Assembly (NCBI RefSeq): GCF_041146395.1
Contig: NC_090989.1
Location: 51,920,501-51,984,500, forward strand
DNA from: Eulemur rufifrons
Lineage: Eukaryota; Chordata; Mammalia; Primates; Lemuridae
DNA length: 64,000 bases
Reading direction: 5' to 3'
Made by a program: the position numbers and the translations under genes. Below the pieces are notes generated by a model that was not told where the DNA came from, made no database searches, and was given only the letters and a program-made list of their open reading frames with translations. This document shows positions 34,841-47,995 of the stretch, piece after piece. Position 1 is the stretch's first letter. Each line of letters begins with the position of its first letter.

Positions 34841-35224
34841 AGACTTTAGGCATTCTTCAGTAACTTAGTAGAAAATTTATTCAGATAATGGCCTTGATGA
34901 CTTAATTTATGTTTTGGGACATCTAATCTCAGCACCTTTGTCCACCAGAAAAAATTTCCAAGTATTTCAAATCTTCTGCCACGATTACAGTCAAGGAGAG
35001 TTTCAAGATGATAACTATAAAACAACACAAAACAGGGCTCTCGATTCCTTTAAAAAAAAAAATGACTTTGTCTGAAGTAATCTGTAATTTGTGAGGGAGT
35101 GATTGAATTTGCTTAGAGAATACAAAGCAGATTAAGCAACTTTTTGCTTTTTGTGAAAACCAGAATTTCCGAGTACCTGGTTTATAGTCACAACATCACC
35201 AGAGTGTGGTGCAATAAATAAAAG

Positions 35225-35570
35225 ATAACAAGGAAGAAAACAAAGGTATGGCCTGACTCTTAATAAGTTTTCAGTCTATTAAGGCAGATGGAAGTTTAAA
35301 GAAAGGGCAAAAGTTTGGGACAAGTAGCCAAAGAAGGGTCATTCAACCTTAAAGGATGGGCAGTAATTGTAGAGGTGAAAAAGAAAAGCTGAGAACAAGC
35401 AGATAAGACAAATAGCATGAGAAGAGCTTTGGGGTGACTCATCTCAAGGCGAGTTCAGGGGGGCTGAGGGGATCAAAGTGATGTGACAGGCGTGAGGGGC
35501 AGAGGCCCATGTGCTGACCCCATGCTTGCAAGGGCAGATATCGTCGTGGGAGGAGGCAGAAGGGGCAGAA
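35225..35570 (+). mobile_element. Diverged L2 LINE fragment
   Basis: 'TAATAAGTTTTCAGTCTATTAAGGCAGATGG', 'CCTTAAAGGATGGGCAGTAATTG' and 'AGCATGAGAAGAGCTTTGGGG' sit in the order of the L2 3' half (total amount, follow-up gain, mean). No sharp ends. Confidence 0.5.
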
Positions 35571-37539
35571 GAGGGTAGATGAGGACTTATAGGACATTTG
35601 AATACATATATGCAGGAGTGGATATATTAATACAAATGGATAAACTGAAACTTGAAGATCCTTCTTCACAGATTGGCATGTGAATAATGAGACCCCTGAT
35701 GGTGTTTAAAGCACAATATGCAAGCTCCTACTTTCATTCAATATTTTTTATACAAACATTTGTGGAGCCACCTACATTTTTATTAAATACCTACACAGGC
35801 AAGGTTATAGTCAAATAAACAAGTCCAGTATCCTTCCTCTGGGCAGCCTGCTCCATACCACCATCCTGACATGTCCAGGAATCCTCTAAACACTTACTGG
35901 TATCACGGACCACCAGTTTGTACCTCTTATCTCTGGAAACAGAATTCAGATGTGAATTCCCATTTAAACCTGGGAGGTGCCACAACCCCTATCAGAAACC
36001 TCTGAGGGGCTGCCCACTGTCTGAGAGGCTACCCACTGCCACTACTGCCAGAACTCGAAGCTTCGGCTCACATGAAATCTAGACTTTCCAATAATGTCCT
36101 CTTTTCAGCACTCTGCCCTTCACCCCGTCAATAAACCTTCAACATGCAGTGAGAAGACTGCTCTTCCTCCTCTATTCCAGAGCTATACCCAAACAAGCGT
36201 GTGAAAGTTGGATTAGAATTGTTTTAGGGTCATTCAAACAGCCACTTTCCCAAGCTTCAAGCCTTCCAGCCACTTGGCTGGGTTGGGACAGCTTTTACTG
36301 ACTGTCAATTCAAAAATTTCAACCCACCTTACCCCTCTGACCACCAGATAAGGCACACGGCAGTCTCACTCCTCAACTGTTATTTTTAGTAACACTGTAA
36401 CTTTAGAATATTTATAGACTTTCCTGAACCCAGGCTTTACTTGCAATCACCCATGTCTACCCCAGCATCAATAATGTTTAATCTCAGAGATAAGAGGCTG
36501 CAGATTTGATCTTTCCTCTTCACTTCTTCATAACCACCAAAGAGACCTGAGCTCCTCATGGAAGTTTACCCACACTTTTTCGAGTGCCCTTCAGTTGCCA
36601 CATCTCAATAATTCCATAAAAAATATTAACTTCCACTTTACCAGATGCTTGTCTTAGTTATAAAGGGATAATATTTCAATTGGTAGCTAGAAAGGAAGAG
36701 AATATAACAGAGACAGACACAGAGACTGTTAAGTCTTAGGTTGCTATTACATTGGTTCTTGTCTATCATTTTAACTGTTTAAACAAGTAGAATTGAAGGC
36801 TAAATGCAACTAATTTCATGACTATAAAAAGAATCTATAATTGATTAGAGCAATAACATGTCGAATAAAAACATTTATTGTAGCTTAATAAAAAACTGGC
36901 ATTTACCTCTCAAGTGTTCCCAAATGGTGTCTGAATAGATCTGACATGTTGTTAAAGTAATTTATTCCTTAAGCTTAATAGGTAGATATTTTTATTATGA
37001 TAAGGCATTATAAAATATTAAGTCCTTATTAGCTAATCTTCTCAGAGCAGTAACAGATTAAGAAATATGGTGCAAATGTTTTCCCAGATTAGCACAAAAA
37101 TAAAGGATGCAATTGAAAGAGTGAGGAAAAAATTGGCAAATCTTAAGTGTTTTAAACAGGACCATAATAATTTCTACTCAAAATCCAAAATAAAGATAAA
37201 AATGGAAATTTAGAATGATACACTCGGATATTCAATATAAGTTGAATGTAACATTCTACAAGTCAACAAAGACTTTATCAGTTCTAAGACATCTAAGTAT
37301 CTAAGCTTAACATTAATATAATAAGTGATTTAATATTGAGAAAGGGAAAGGAGCATTCAGGCCACTTTAATCACTTTATTACAAATTTGAATACAGGTGT
37401 GGAAGACTCAATTGTTTCCAGTTTCTGAGAACACATTAGGCCACTTAATATAACATCCTGATGTATTGTTTGCTTTTTTTGATAGCCAAACAAGATAGGC
37501 TGATTGATTGAGTCACTCACAGGTATTCATTCCTTCAAC
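35571..37539. other. Long stretch without a recognised feature
   Basis: About 2 kb. 35690-36640 is a mixed single-copy-like region and 36650-37500 is AT-rich. No exon-like frame. A TGATTGAT next to TGAGTCA (AP-1 like) lies at 37501-37515. Confidence 0.4.
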
Positions 37540-37725
37540 AAATATTTATTAAAGGATTACTATGTCAGACACTGGGCTAGAGGATTTTCCCACATCACTT
37601 AATTGAAATTCAACAAGTATTCTCATGTTATAATGACAATTAAATGAGTTAATATTTGTATAGTGTTTAAAACAGTGCATGGCACATAAGTGCTATATAA
37701 TTGTTTGCTAAATAAATTATGTTGA
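37540..37725 (+). mobile_element. Ancient SINE/LINE fragments (L2/MIR 3' ends)
   Basis: 37540-37600 'ACAAATATTTATTAAAGGATTACTATGTCAGACACTGGGC' fits an L2 start block or an antisense MIR end. 37635-37725 'TTAAATGAGTTAATATTTGTATAGTG..AAAACAGTGCATGGCACATAAG..CT' is a sense MIR 3' end. Confidence 0.6.
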
Positions 37726-37969
37726 GGAGGCAGTTGTAATATGATCTTTGTACAGGATTTTAATTCTTCCATTTCTTCTTACTTAAAGGTGTCTACTGGC
37801 ATAAGAGATAGCAGTAGAGTCCTTAAATACCAGCCAGAAAGCTGAGCACAGGAAATAACTAAGTCAATATTGCCCATATAAAAATCACCTGATAGTAAAT
37901 TTCTCTGGAGAAATAAAAATTTTGTAAAACTGGCATTATAGGTTTTACATTGTCTTTAAACATTCACTT

Positions 37970-38215
37970 AGCTTCTACTTATAAAATACTACATACCAGG
38001 TTCCATTCTAACTGCTTTACATACAACATCTCATCTAATTCTCAAGCTAATCCTATGTTACTATCATTATCCCACTTCACAGATGAGGAAACTGAGGCAC
38101 ATAGACGATAAGTAACTTGCCCAGGTCATTTAGCTAATAAGTGGCAGGGCCTACATTCATGCCCAAGCAGTCTGGCTCCAGAGTCCAAGTTCTTAAACAC
38201 TAAGTCAAACTGTTG
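37970..38215 (-). mobile_element. MIR SINE, nearly full length
   Basis: On the plus strand the MIR consensus reads in reverse: 'TACCAGGTTCCATTCTAACTGCTTTACATACA', 'CATCTCATCTAATTCTCA', 'ACAGATGAGGAAACTGAGGC', 'AAGTAACTTGCCCAGGTCA', 'AAGTGGCAGGGCC', and finally 'GTCTGGCTCCAGAGTCCAAG.TCTTAAACACTA', which is the tRNA-related head. One of the best-preserved MIRs here. Confidence 0.85.
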
Positions 38216-38220
38216 GCATA

Positions 38221-40884
38221 TAAAGGGGCCAACATTTATAAGGATCATCACAGCCTCTGTCTCCCTGAATCAGAATTGTTCTGTGTGCACCAACTTACTT
38301 ATTATGTACCCCCATAATCAGAAAGAAAATAAGCACAGATTTCACCTTACAAAAAGAGATGGTCAAAGTACACTTTGAAATATCCCTACACCATACAGAA
38401 AGTCAAAAAGGAGAATTGAGATGACAAATGTGAGTTCAGAGTTCAGGGCTTACATGAGTCTTAAATTTCATGTGATGATAATTAATCACTTTTGGCATTC
38501 ACACATATTTTGCAAGAAAACTTAGAATCCATCAGGCATTGGCGAAGGAGAGAGTAAGCATACCTAGACCCTCCTCAATTGAACAGAGCATATTCCAACT
38601 TCTTTGCCCTGGCCCTTGCCCACTGCCCTAAATTAACCCACTATAAATAAGGACACGTAGCAAACTACAGATAACGATGGGTAGTAACTACCAACTAACA
38701 TTTAACACTATTTTTCCAAACTAGGTAAATTGCAACAATTGCAGTGGAATAGTTTTGAAAGTTTTCTTCAATTTATTTGATAGAAATCCTGTTCTAGGAA
38801 ATACAGCAAAGGAAGCTGACTTTTCTGAAATAGCTAACAATGAAGAATTTTAAATGGTGTTAGATGTACCCCTCTTCCTGAAGGCTAAATAGATACTTTG
38901 GCAACTTATCAAGAACAATTAAAGCTGGAAAACTGCCAATAATTCCTCTGCCTCAGAAAAAAAAAAAAAAAGATCAAAAAGACCCATCTCTGCATTCCTG
39001 CCTTCCAAGAACATGGCAGAGTTTGTTTCTCAATTCTTCCAAGTCAGTCTGATGAGTAAAAGAAGGAAGGAGTTGAAAAGAGGGCAGAGACTTTCCGTAA
39101 TGTTTACAACCACAGACCCTGCCAACTGCTGCTTCCCCATTAGCTGAGTATGTTTTGAAGCTGAGTATGTCACTGAAGCTGGGATGTCAGCTCCTGGCTT
39201 GACGATGATTCAGTAAACAAAGATACTTCAATATGTTTTCCACCCAAAATGCTCAAAACAGACACAGAGGCTTCACAGGCCCGATGCCTGAGCCTCCCAC
39301 AAAAGCTCAGCCAAATCGCTCTATCAATCATGATTATTTGGTGCCCCCCTCTGGCCTTCCTGCAGCAATTTCATTTAGCTTCTGTAAGAAATTGAAAAGA
39401 ATTCCTGAACGTAAGTCCAGGATAGAATCACAAAAATCTGCTTGCAAGAGAAACCTAGTTTTGTCTGCACTTACAATGATTATGCCAATTCTCCGAAGGC
39501 AAAGGAAAATTTGGCAGAGCTGACTGCATGCTTTTAAACTCATGGTGTACTTAAGGTGATATAATTTTGCTTTATGTATTTTTAAACATCCCCCAAGGAG
39601 GCAGAGAGCTCTATCAGTTCTTTGCAGTTAAGATAACTAGGCTACCTGGGCTCTACTCAGAAGAATAAGGCAATTTACTGAGGAGAAATCATTCTGTAAA
39701 ACTCAGACAGCCTTAGAACATAGTGTAGTTGGAATCTGTATCAAAAACTCATGTTAAACAATATTACTTATTAAGGTCATACAGTTCCTATCATTTCAAC
39801 TTATCCACCAGTCCTCACCCAAGTCCCCTGGAGGTTTTCACTAGATACAGTTTGCATCCAGTCCCAGAAAGCTCCCAGTATCCCAAAGTGAGCTTCTTCT
39901 CCATACCCAAGGCCTCCTCACTGTGGCCCCTCCCTCTGAGGTGACCCCGCTCTTTTTGCAGGGCCAGCATTGTCTGATCTCTTCTGGGGACAGCAAATAC
40001 AAGGGTTTCCAGCTATGTCATTAAGGGGCTGGGCAAGGGGACAGGGCACCTCGTGCCCACATTACTGGGAGAGAATGGAGCCAGCACGAGTGCTGAAGAT
40101 AAGCACGCTGTGGCTTCCGAAGCAGCCCTGAGGGTGTTAGATCCTAATAAGGCACCAAGACGAGGGGAAGGCAAGCTGTGAAGGCAAGAAGGTGAGGAGC
40201 CTCTCTCCTTGTGGGTGAGAGGAAAGTGACTGAGGAGGACATCCCTGCACAGGGCATTACTGCCAGTTCTTTCTGCAGCAAGTATGAATAAGCTAGAGGA
40301 AGGCACACGGAAGGCTACAGGGGATCACTCATTCTTCCCTTCTTGCCCCTTCAGAGTTCTGAAATTCAGAGACCTCCTGGATTGGAACATGCAACTGATT
40401 CTTATTTCCAAGTGATAAAAAATAATAGAACTGAGAAAAGTTTCTGAGGAAAAAAGATCAATTACAATTCAGCCTTGGGATAAGAAGCAAATCAAGGGCA
40501 GGGCCAGAACACCTTTTTCTGAAAATCTCTGAGGCCATCACAGTGAGGGCTCTCATGAATACTGGATCTTATAGAAACCAATTGTTCAGGCCTTCAACAA
40601 AAGATCAGATGGGCAGGAGGCTAAATATGCATCATGCACTAAACATTGTGAGTATCATAGTTTGCGAGTCAAAGGGGGCTCTACAGAAAACACATCTATT
40701 TTCTCTCAATATCATCTGTTAGGCAATACATAGCAAAATTTTCCAAGTAAATGACAACTTGATAAATAATACGTTCCAATGGTGAACAGAGGTGACATTT
40801 CCTCACTACAAAAATATTTTCTTTGGCAGGTGAGATTAACTGAATCAGAAATCCACTGACACTGAAATCACAGCACCAAATTCC
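38221..40884. other. Long stretch without a recognised gene or repeat
   Basis: Includes a 15-base A-run at 38957-38971 with no target duplication that I can find. Open frames at 39233-39523 (plus, 96 codons) and 40013-40306 (minus, 97 codons) have no family resemblance and no flanking splice logic. Confidence 0.4.
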
Positions 40885-41010
40885 CTATCACAGCACTTAT
40901 CACATTGAATTAGAGCTGTTTGTTAAACATCTTTACTTACTATCCTAGGTGCTATAATATTTGCCTTTTTCTCCCCAGTGCTTGCCAGGCGGGTTGACAT
41001 ATAACAGGCA
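40885..41010 (+). mobile_element. L2 3' end, strongly diverged
   Basis: 'CACAGCACTTATCACATTGAATTAG' followed by 'TTTACTTACTATCCTAGGTGC' and 'TTTTTCTCCCCAGTGCTTGCCAGG' has the spacing of the L2 terminal block. No tail. Confidence 0.4.
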
Positions 41011-44000
41011 ACCAAATCATGTTTTCTTGATTTCAATTGAATGTCCCTTTTAAGGCCATTTTCCTCACTGATTTAATAAGGGAATAGTAGCCTGAAAGCA
41101 TAAGTTTTGTTTTTTCTAAATGAATGAGGGTCTGATCTAGAAAATATTGTGCTATTTTAGATAAAATGTTTTAGTGCCATACTAGGGAGAGGTAGGAGTT
41201 CTGGGCCAATCAGTGATTCTATTTTAGCATCCTTGAGGAGGACAAAATAAATTACTTTCTATTTAAGAAATGAAAAAGTAAAAATATAAAGCAATTTAAA
41301 CTGAGAATACCCATATAAAGAGAAAAATTGTGAGCCTCAATCTTAGGTTTTAAAAAGGATTTCAAAACTGTTTTCCAATATTTCTAAGACTCCTATGGGA
41401 AATATGAGATGAGAATATGAGGTAACAATTTCCCGCAAAGTATACATGTGGAAATCTACACAGAAACACCATTAATTTGGGCCATGACTGAAACAGTTGG
41501 CCCATTTCATCAGACAAGTGGTTTGTATCTGGTTTCCACCTACACGGTCCAGTCCAGCACAGGAGTACAAACAGGCCCCCAACAGGCAAGTTGGAAAGAC
41601 TGCTTTAGTCCTATCTGATTCAGGGATCCTCTTCTGACATTACGTCAATATTGAAGGGGATAATAATGCACCAGATGATTTCAGGTAACTCATCTCCTCC
41701 CCTCCTTACCCAGCAAGTCCCATAACTCATCTGTCTCAGGTGCAGAGAGGAGATGCACAGCCCTGAATCACGAGTAGGTATGGGCGCAGCCCTAGCGATG
41801 CTTCTCAGAGCAGACCTGTCCCATTCAATAAGCACATCTTTCCAGATGACCAACAGCCCCTCAGTGCAGAGCCCAGAAATTCCAATAGTGTTCTCCTATC
41901 TCAGACATAGGCCTTTGAGAGCATAGATATTCTTAGGAATAATAACAACTATAAAATCTCGTTTGATTTGATTCTATGTTTTGGCTTCCTGGTCCATGAT
42001 GCTTATACCAAATCAACCATTTTGCCTTTTGTAGGGGAAAAAGACATGCAAGATTGATGACTTTCTTATCCCACTGCCCTGCCTATGCTGAAATTAATAA
42101 GAAAAAAAAGAAACTTTAAGTCATTAAAATTCTTCATGCAAGCACAGTCTCTCTCCCTGCTCTCCACTTCACACACTTTATCGTCTGTGAATGATTGTGG
42201 ACTTACAAGTTTCCAATCTAACTTCCTCAGGAGATCCAATGAGTCTGTCTCTGGCATGGAAGCTTCCCTCTCTCGTTAGACATTTTATGCAGTTCTGAGG
42301 ATGCAACAAATCTCATTTGGTCATTTGGGAGCTCCACACCATCACCCACATATTAACTTGTCACCCTGAGTAATAAAGTTCACAAACTCCATTTCATTTT
42401 TTTCTTCACCATGTTGCCTGATAATATAAAAAGGTGTCACATCGCTTTGATTTGTAGCTTGTGTGTTTGTGAAATAGCCTCTCCATAAACAACCTGATGA
42501 AGTCAAGGAAGCTGAATGACTTTTTTTAATGCCCAGGTCTATTTCCCAGTAAATATTCATGTGCATAAACATAAAAGTGTTAAATGAGATGAAATTTTGG
42601 TAACTGCACAAACAGGAAAAAGTCAAAGCATGATTATTTTGGGTGGGGTAGAAATTTCGAGACTCATTGCCTGTGTTAAAAACAGTGACCCCAAATTACA
42701 TAGGCAGATATGGCATTTCCAGACCTTTGAATTACTATGATATCAAAATATGCCACATTGGTCATATATAATTAAAAAATGGCTATCTGCTCTTCCACAG
42801 CTTTCCTTAATTTAGGCATCTTTTGTGATATGCAAAATGCATCTATACCTGATCCATTTTAACAGCCTGTTTTCTAATGAATGTATTTGTAGTTCACTTT
42901 GACAGACACTTCATGTACAGTGATTCTTTTGCCACCCTTATGTGGGGAGAAAAGAACAGCCATCAATCACAGGTGCTGTTTGGATTTCTAATAACTATGT
43001 TTCCAGAAAAATAATAGAGATTTTTTGTGGGCATATGATCATCAGCAATTCTCATCATTATTCATCAACTTGATTCTCTATGGAGTAATTTTTAATATTG
43101 GAGGTGTCACAGACTCTTTCGAGGATATGATAAAATACCTAGGCTTTTCCTCCAAAATAAAATAATCATAAACATTATTTTCGGTCTATAATTCAAGAGA
43201 TTCACAGACTTCTAAATTTCACCAGCTATGGATGATGTCCGGTTAACAATATCTGCTCTGGGATTATGATTACACTTGTTTTAAAACTATCATGGTGGAT
43301 TACGGTGGCAATGTGCAAAACATGCTTGGCTAAAGCAAGACAGTCTAGACGCAGGCAAAGAGTAGAAGGTATTTGCCCTTGTCATTAGAACCAGTGAGTG
43401 ACGAGGGAGGTTTCACTAGAGGTTGGGCAATAGGTGAAAAAATAGGGAACAAAATAACAAAACCTGGAGATTGAAAGGGGGGGTTTATAACTATAGAGAA
43501 AGAAAAAAGACAAAGGAAAAAAAAGACCTTACACCTAGTAATGTCTGACATTAAAAAGAAAAAAAAAAGAAACAGATTATCAAATGGAAAATTGGCCCTT
43601 CAAAATTTTAAGGTTTTTTTTAATATAGCTTTATTTGCATGAAAGTAACCCTTGGAAAACTAGTAAAGAGGGATTATCTGTGCAGAATATGCTTTTTATG
43701 TTGCCATATATTTGCAATTTGATTTCTTCTAGAATTTTTAAAGAAGGCTAGTTTCCAGTTCATTCGTAGCTTATGTTCTGTAGAGGTGGTGCCTTATGTT
43801 GGCAAGAACACACTCATTGCACTTATAGTAACTGGACAGGAAAAACTAAAAGTGTCACTGCTTTAGAAGGAATAAGAAGTAGAGTATGTTCTTCACACAA
43901 TCAATGAATATGGCAAGGAAAATTGGCCAAATAAAAGCAAAATAAATTTATTTGAAACAACAGTAGATTGAACATATACATTTATTTCTTCTCTGTCCTA

Positions 44001-44029
44001 AAATTCTCCTCAAATAACAACATGGGAAA
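41011..44029. other. Long single-copy-like stretch
   Basis: About 3 kb without a repeat or exon call. 42680-43330 is uniformly non-repetitive and holds homeodomain-type motifs (see findings). A-rich low complexity lies at 43552-43572. Confidence 0.4.
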
Positions 44030-45030
44030 TCAAAAATAAAATCTCTAGAGAGAATAAAATGGAATAAAAGACCACAAAAGTTGAAAGACTTCACTTTTTA
44101 AAAAGATAGAAAGCAGATGTAGGATTAGAAACGGACAATATATGGAAGTATGGGCTGAATGTTCTACAAAGAAGACACCTTTGAGAAACAAGCCAATTTG
44201 CCTCAATTACCCTGGAAAGACTTAGGATTTGGACTGTCAAAATCCTGCAGAGTAGGAGTAAGGTGCACGGCTGCAACCAGAGGTATTAACTGAAAGTCTC
44301 TATATAAAGAGTTTAGATCTACAGGCCCCTTCCAACTACTCCTCCCAGCTTGGTGGTTATCCCTCCCACACCCCATCCCCACCATTATCACCTCCTTAAA
44401 AAGACTGAATCTGAAACCTCCAGACTTAGGACACCAGGCATAAGTGGAGGGCAGGAAGGTGGCAACATGGACTTGACAACAGGACTTAATAAGTGAAGTT
44501 TCACAGTAGTCCTAGCCTCTTTCCTCCTCTCTGCTTACAGAATGCTAGAGCTGGGCTTAAAATGCCAACTCAGGGCATTATACTAGAGGATGCCTCCTTA
44601 GGAAAAATCAGTCCCAAAGAAAAGACACTCAAACTTTAAGGGCTCCTAATGAAAAAGCTGACACCCCGCAGACTCCCCTACAGTAAGTCATCAGCAAATA
44701 AGCTCCTCTGGCCCACAGCTTCCAATCAACTTTTTACTGCCTCACTCTTAAATATGAATGGACAGCCAAGTACCAAAAGCATTTCACAGAAACCTCTAGC
44801 AGGAAATACAAACAGAAAAAAATAGGAGAAGAGAGGAAATAGAGGCAATGCAGGGTATAAGAAAGCATTAAAAAACTGTCATTACCATTCTCTGAGAAGT
44901 GAGTTTATGTCAGTAACAAAGAACAGAATACTACTGAAGAGGAATAATGGAAAAAAAGAAGCTCTTGAAAGTTAAAAATAAGACCACTAAAATTTAAAAT
45001 GAATCAATAAAAGAAAAAGGAAAAGATTCA
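44030..45030 (+). mobile_element. L1M 5' UTR / ORF1-start fragment (L1ME-like)
   Basis: 'GAATAAAATGGAATAAAAGACCACAAAAGTTGAAAGAC', then 'GGATTAGAAACGGACAATATATGGAAGTATGGGCTGAATGTTCTAC', 'TTGAGAAACAAGCCAATTTGCCTCAATTACCC' and 'GTATTAACTGAAAGTCTCTATATAAAG' follow the old L1ME 5' UTR as I remember it. Lys/Glu-rich ORF1-like sequence follows to about 45030. A preserved 5' end with the rest missing is unusual, since L1 copies normally lose the 5' side. Confidence 0.6.
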
Positions 45031-45234
45031 GTTTTGTTTCAATATTATGCCTTTTTGGTTTGTGTTTGGCAACTATTAATAATAAATTAAATACCCCACC
45101 TCTATTTATCCCTACAACTTACGTTTTGTACATTGTAGGAAGAAACTCCCAGGTAATCATTAGATTGTATATCCATAATTTTGATCTCTAGTTCTCAGGC
45201 CCATGTGCCAAATGAAATCCTTAGAAAATAATCT

Positions 45235-45375
45235 ACAGTTAATTCTCTGTGCTTGCCTTACTGGCTAGATTGTGAACTTCTGGAGAGCAGAAGTCAAACT
45301 TCCTCAGTTTACACCTAAACTTCACAGTACCTGGCACATTTTGGGGCCTCAATACACATTCTAAGAAATCCTTTT
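45235..45375 (+). mobile_element. L2 3' end fragment
   Basis: 'GGCTAGATTGTGAACTTCTGGAGAGCAGAAGTC' then 'CACAGTACCTGGCACATTTTGG' and 'CTCAATACACATTCT' is the L2 terminal block. Confidence 0.55.
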
Positions 45376-45669
45376 TGGAAATATTTTTAAGTATTTCAAA
45401 CATCTCTAATCTGTTAGGACAGAAGAAGCAGTAGGGAGATGTTCAAATGAGTTTAAATGTATTATGAGGGATCTACTAAGAGACGAAAAAAATAGCAACT
45501 ATTTTGAGTTAAATAATGGCAGTAAATTAGATAAGGAAAAATAAACATTGTATTTCAAAGTGAAAACAATATAGGAACATATGAAAATACTACTTTAATG
45601 AGCAAATATTTATGATGTTTACTGAATAGAACATTAAAATAGATATGCTGAGTTTTTCTAATATAATAC
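45376..45669. other. AT-rich gap between L2 pieces
   Basis: No feature recognised; two 'TAATACAATAAATATT' type runs only. Confidence 0.4.
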
Positions 45670-46620
45670 AATAAATATTTATCAAAGACTGTTTATGTGC
45701 TAAACACCATGCTAGCTGTGTTGAGATGAAGAGATGTAGAGACAAACAAAATAGAGCATCTTTCTTCAAAGAGCACACAGTGCAGTAGGGCCAGATTAAA
45801 GTAGAAGATGATAATCCCTTTCCTTGGGCGATATAAAGCTACTGTGAACATATTTCAGTCTGGAGAAAAAATGGATTGTAATGCCATTTCTAGAAAAAGT
45901 CATCTTAAGCAGACCCTTAAAGAACAAGTCAGGAAGACCAAAGGGAAAAAGATATTCTGAGCTGAGGTGATAAACCATCCTTGTTTGCCTGGAAATGAGG
46001 GATTGCCTGGGAATGAGGAACTGCCTGGAATGAGGAGAATTTCAGGACCAGGGACAATTGATCATCCTATTTTCAGCGGAAGAAATAACCTGGTTGAAAA
46101 ATAAAAGAAAACATAGGTATTTGGAGATGTAGTGAATTCCAGAGTTCTGGAGTGTACATAAAGGAAACATTCAGCAAATAAAAATTTAAGAAACTAAACA
46201 TTCTAAGGAGCATTATGAACCATATAAAAGAGTTTGCAGTATAATCCTAAATCAATGCAGAACCATTGATGGGTTTTTGCTCAAAGAGGTGAAATGTTCT
46301 GATTTGTCTTTGGAAAGATCATTCTGCCTGCCCTGTGGAAGATAAATTGAAAGGCTAAGATAGGAGGAAAGTGAACGGGTCAGGGAGCTATTATATTAAT
46401 TCATGGGGAAAAAGAAAGAGAAAAATGGCAGCTTTAATGAGGATATTGAGGAAGAGATAAATTCAAGAGATATTTAGGCAGTTGGAACAACAGGATTTAA
46501 ACACTTTATGTATGAAGGATCTATAAATGCTCCCATGTTTCTGGTTTAATAGCTCAGCAGATGGAGGTTTCATTCATCAAGAATGGAAATCTAAAAGACA
46601 GAACAGGCTTTGAGTGGAGA
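45670..46620 (+). mobile_element. L2 LINE, long 3' part
   Basis: It starts 'ACAATAAATATTTATCAAAGACTG...GTGCTAAACACCATGCTAG' and continues through 'GAGCACACAGTGCAGTAGGG', 'CATCTTAAGCAGACCCTTAAAGAACAAG'. It ends with 'GGTTTTTGCTCAAAGAGGTGAAATG', 'TTTGGAAAGATCATTCTGCCTGCC' and 'GGCAGCTTTAATGAGGATATTGAG'. The blocks are in L2 order over about 900 bases. Confidence 0.65.
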
Positions 46621-46944
46621 TGTTTGGGGAGGAGAAGATCATGAATTCTGTTGGATTGGTTGAATATAGGAGCCCCACAGAATATCCTAATCAAAGTAGC
46701 AGAAGGTGAACGTAGTTCTTATACCCATGACTAAGCTTTAAGATGGAGAAAAAGATTTGTAAATCACAGCATACAGGTAGCAGGGTGGGAAGATAATAAT
46801 ATTAACCAATATTTAAATAGTAAGGAGAAGAAAAGGAGCTCAAGAATACAGAGCAGATGGTTCCAGTGGAGAAACAGAACCTCCAAGCTAGACTGGTGTC
46901 AAGGAACAAAGGTAGGAAAGCGTTTCAATAAGGAAGTGATTAGT

Positions 46945-47408
46945 TAGTAGCTGGTAGTCAAGGTCCTCCAGAGAAACAGGACAAATAGAAGATACCTTAG
47001 ATGGTAAACAGATAGATAGAGATAGAGATATCTCTATATAAAGAAATTTATTACAGGAATTGGCTCACATGATTATGGAGGCTGAGAAGTCTCATAGTCT
47101 GCCATCCGCAGGGTAGAAACCTGGGAAAGCCAGTTGTGTAGTTTCAGTCCAAGTTTAAAGGCCTAAGAACCAGCAGTGCAGATGGCTTAAGTCCCAGTCT
47201 AAAGGCAGATCAGCGTCCCAGCTTAAGCAGACGGAGTGAATTTTCCCTTCCTCCACCTTTTTGTTCTGCTTAACTCAGTCTACCAATTCAAATGCTAATC
47301 TCATCCAGAAACAACCTCGCTCTATCGCTTCACTCCCAGAAACAATGTTTAGCCAAATATCTGGGGACCCTGCGATCCAATAAAGTTGACACAGAAAATT
47401 ATGTTTCA
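46945..47408 (-). mobile_element. ERVL/MaLR-like LTR, family A copy 1
   Basis: Plus-strand landmarks: 'AAGGTCCTCCAGAGAAACAGGAC', a GATA-rich spot with the palindrome TAGAGATATCTCTA near 47020, 'TTTATTACAGGAATTGGCTCACATGATTATGGAGGCTGAGAAGTC', 'TTCAAATGCTAATCTCATCCAGAAACA' and 'AAAGTTGACACAGAAAATTA'. These are the reverse complement of a TGTGATGGTTAAT...CTAATACA LTR whose sense copy lies at 61444-61889. Confidence 0.65.
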
Positions 47409-47979
47409 TTTCTAAAGCTTCAGAGAGATCAAAATAATAAGTCTGAAATGTACCCAAAGATGTCATTGCTTTGGAGTAAATTAGAGATCTTTCCCAGAGC
47501 AGGTTTGGTGTGGAGACGGTGACTAAAAATAAATGACAGTAAGAATGTAAGAAAACAGGGAAAGAAATTATAGGCTAATCTTTCAAGAAGCTTGGTTAAA
47601 ACAATGTAACATTTGGCTCCTGCCTCAGAAAAGTGACACTCTGTTAGAAATTAGGTCATCTAGATTCTGCCAATGAACTCAGCATTTTTAGGCATCCCCC
47701 AACACTCTCTGCAATGTCTTTGGCTATACAACTCTGCAATCAATTAAATGTGTTCAGTGAGAGACCCCAAAAAAAAGCTATCATTCTTTGCATCATATTA
47801 ATATATAATAAATCAAAGTTATGGTTAGTTGAAGCTTCAACTTTGTTAAGAAAAACTAGCATTGCCTATGATGTAACCAAGGTGATAAGAACTGGTTACT
47901 ACTATTCAACACAGTCCATGAGCATCTCTAAGCACAAAAATGAATTTGCCAGGTCATTTATTGGGTTTAAGTTTCTTAA
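47409..47979. other. Stretch without a recognised feature
   Basis: About 570 bases of AT-rich single-copy-like sequence. A 95-codon plus frame at 47714-48001 runs into the Alu and has no family resemblance. Confidence 0.4.
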
Positions 47980-47995
47980 AAATTGTACAGTACAA

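Noticed and set aside
38957..38971. A-run as the tail of a processed pseudogene
   Set aside because: Upstream sequence resembles no mRNA, and no target duplication flanks it.
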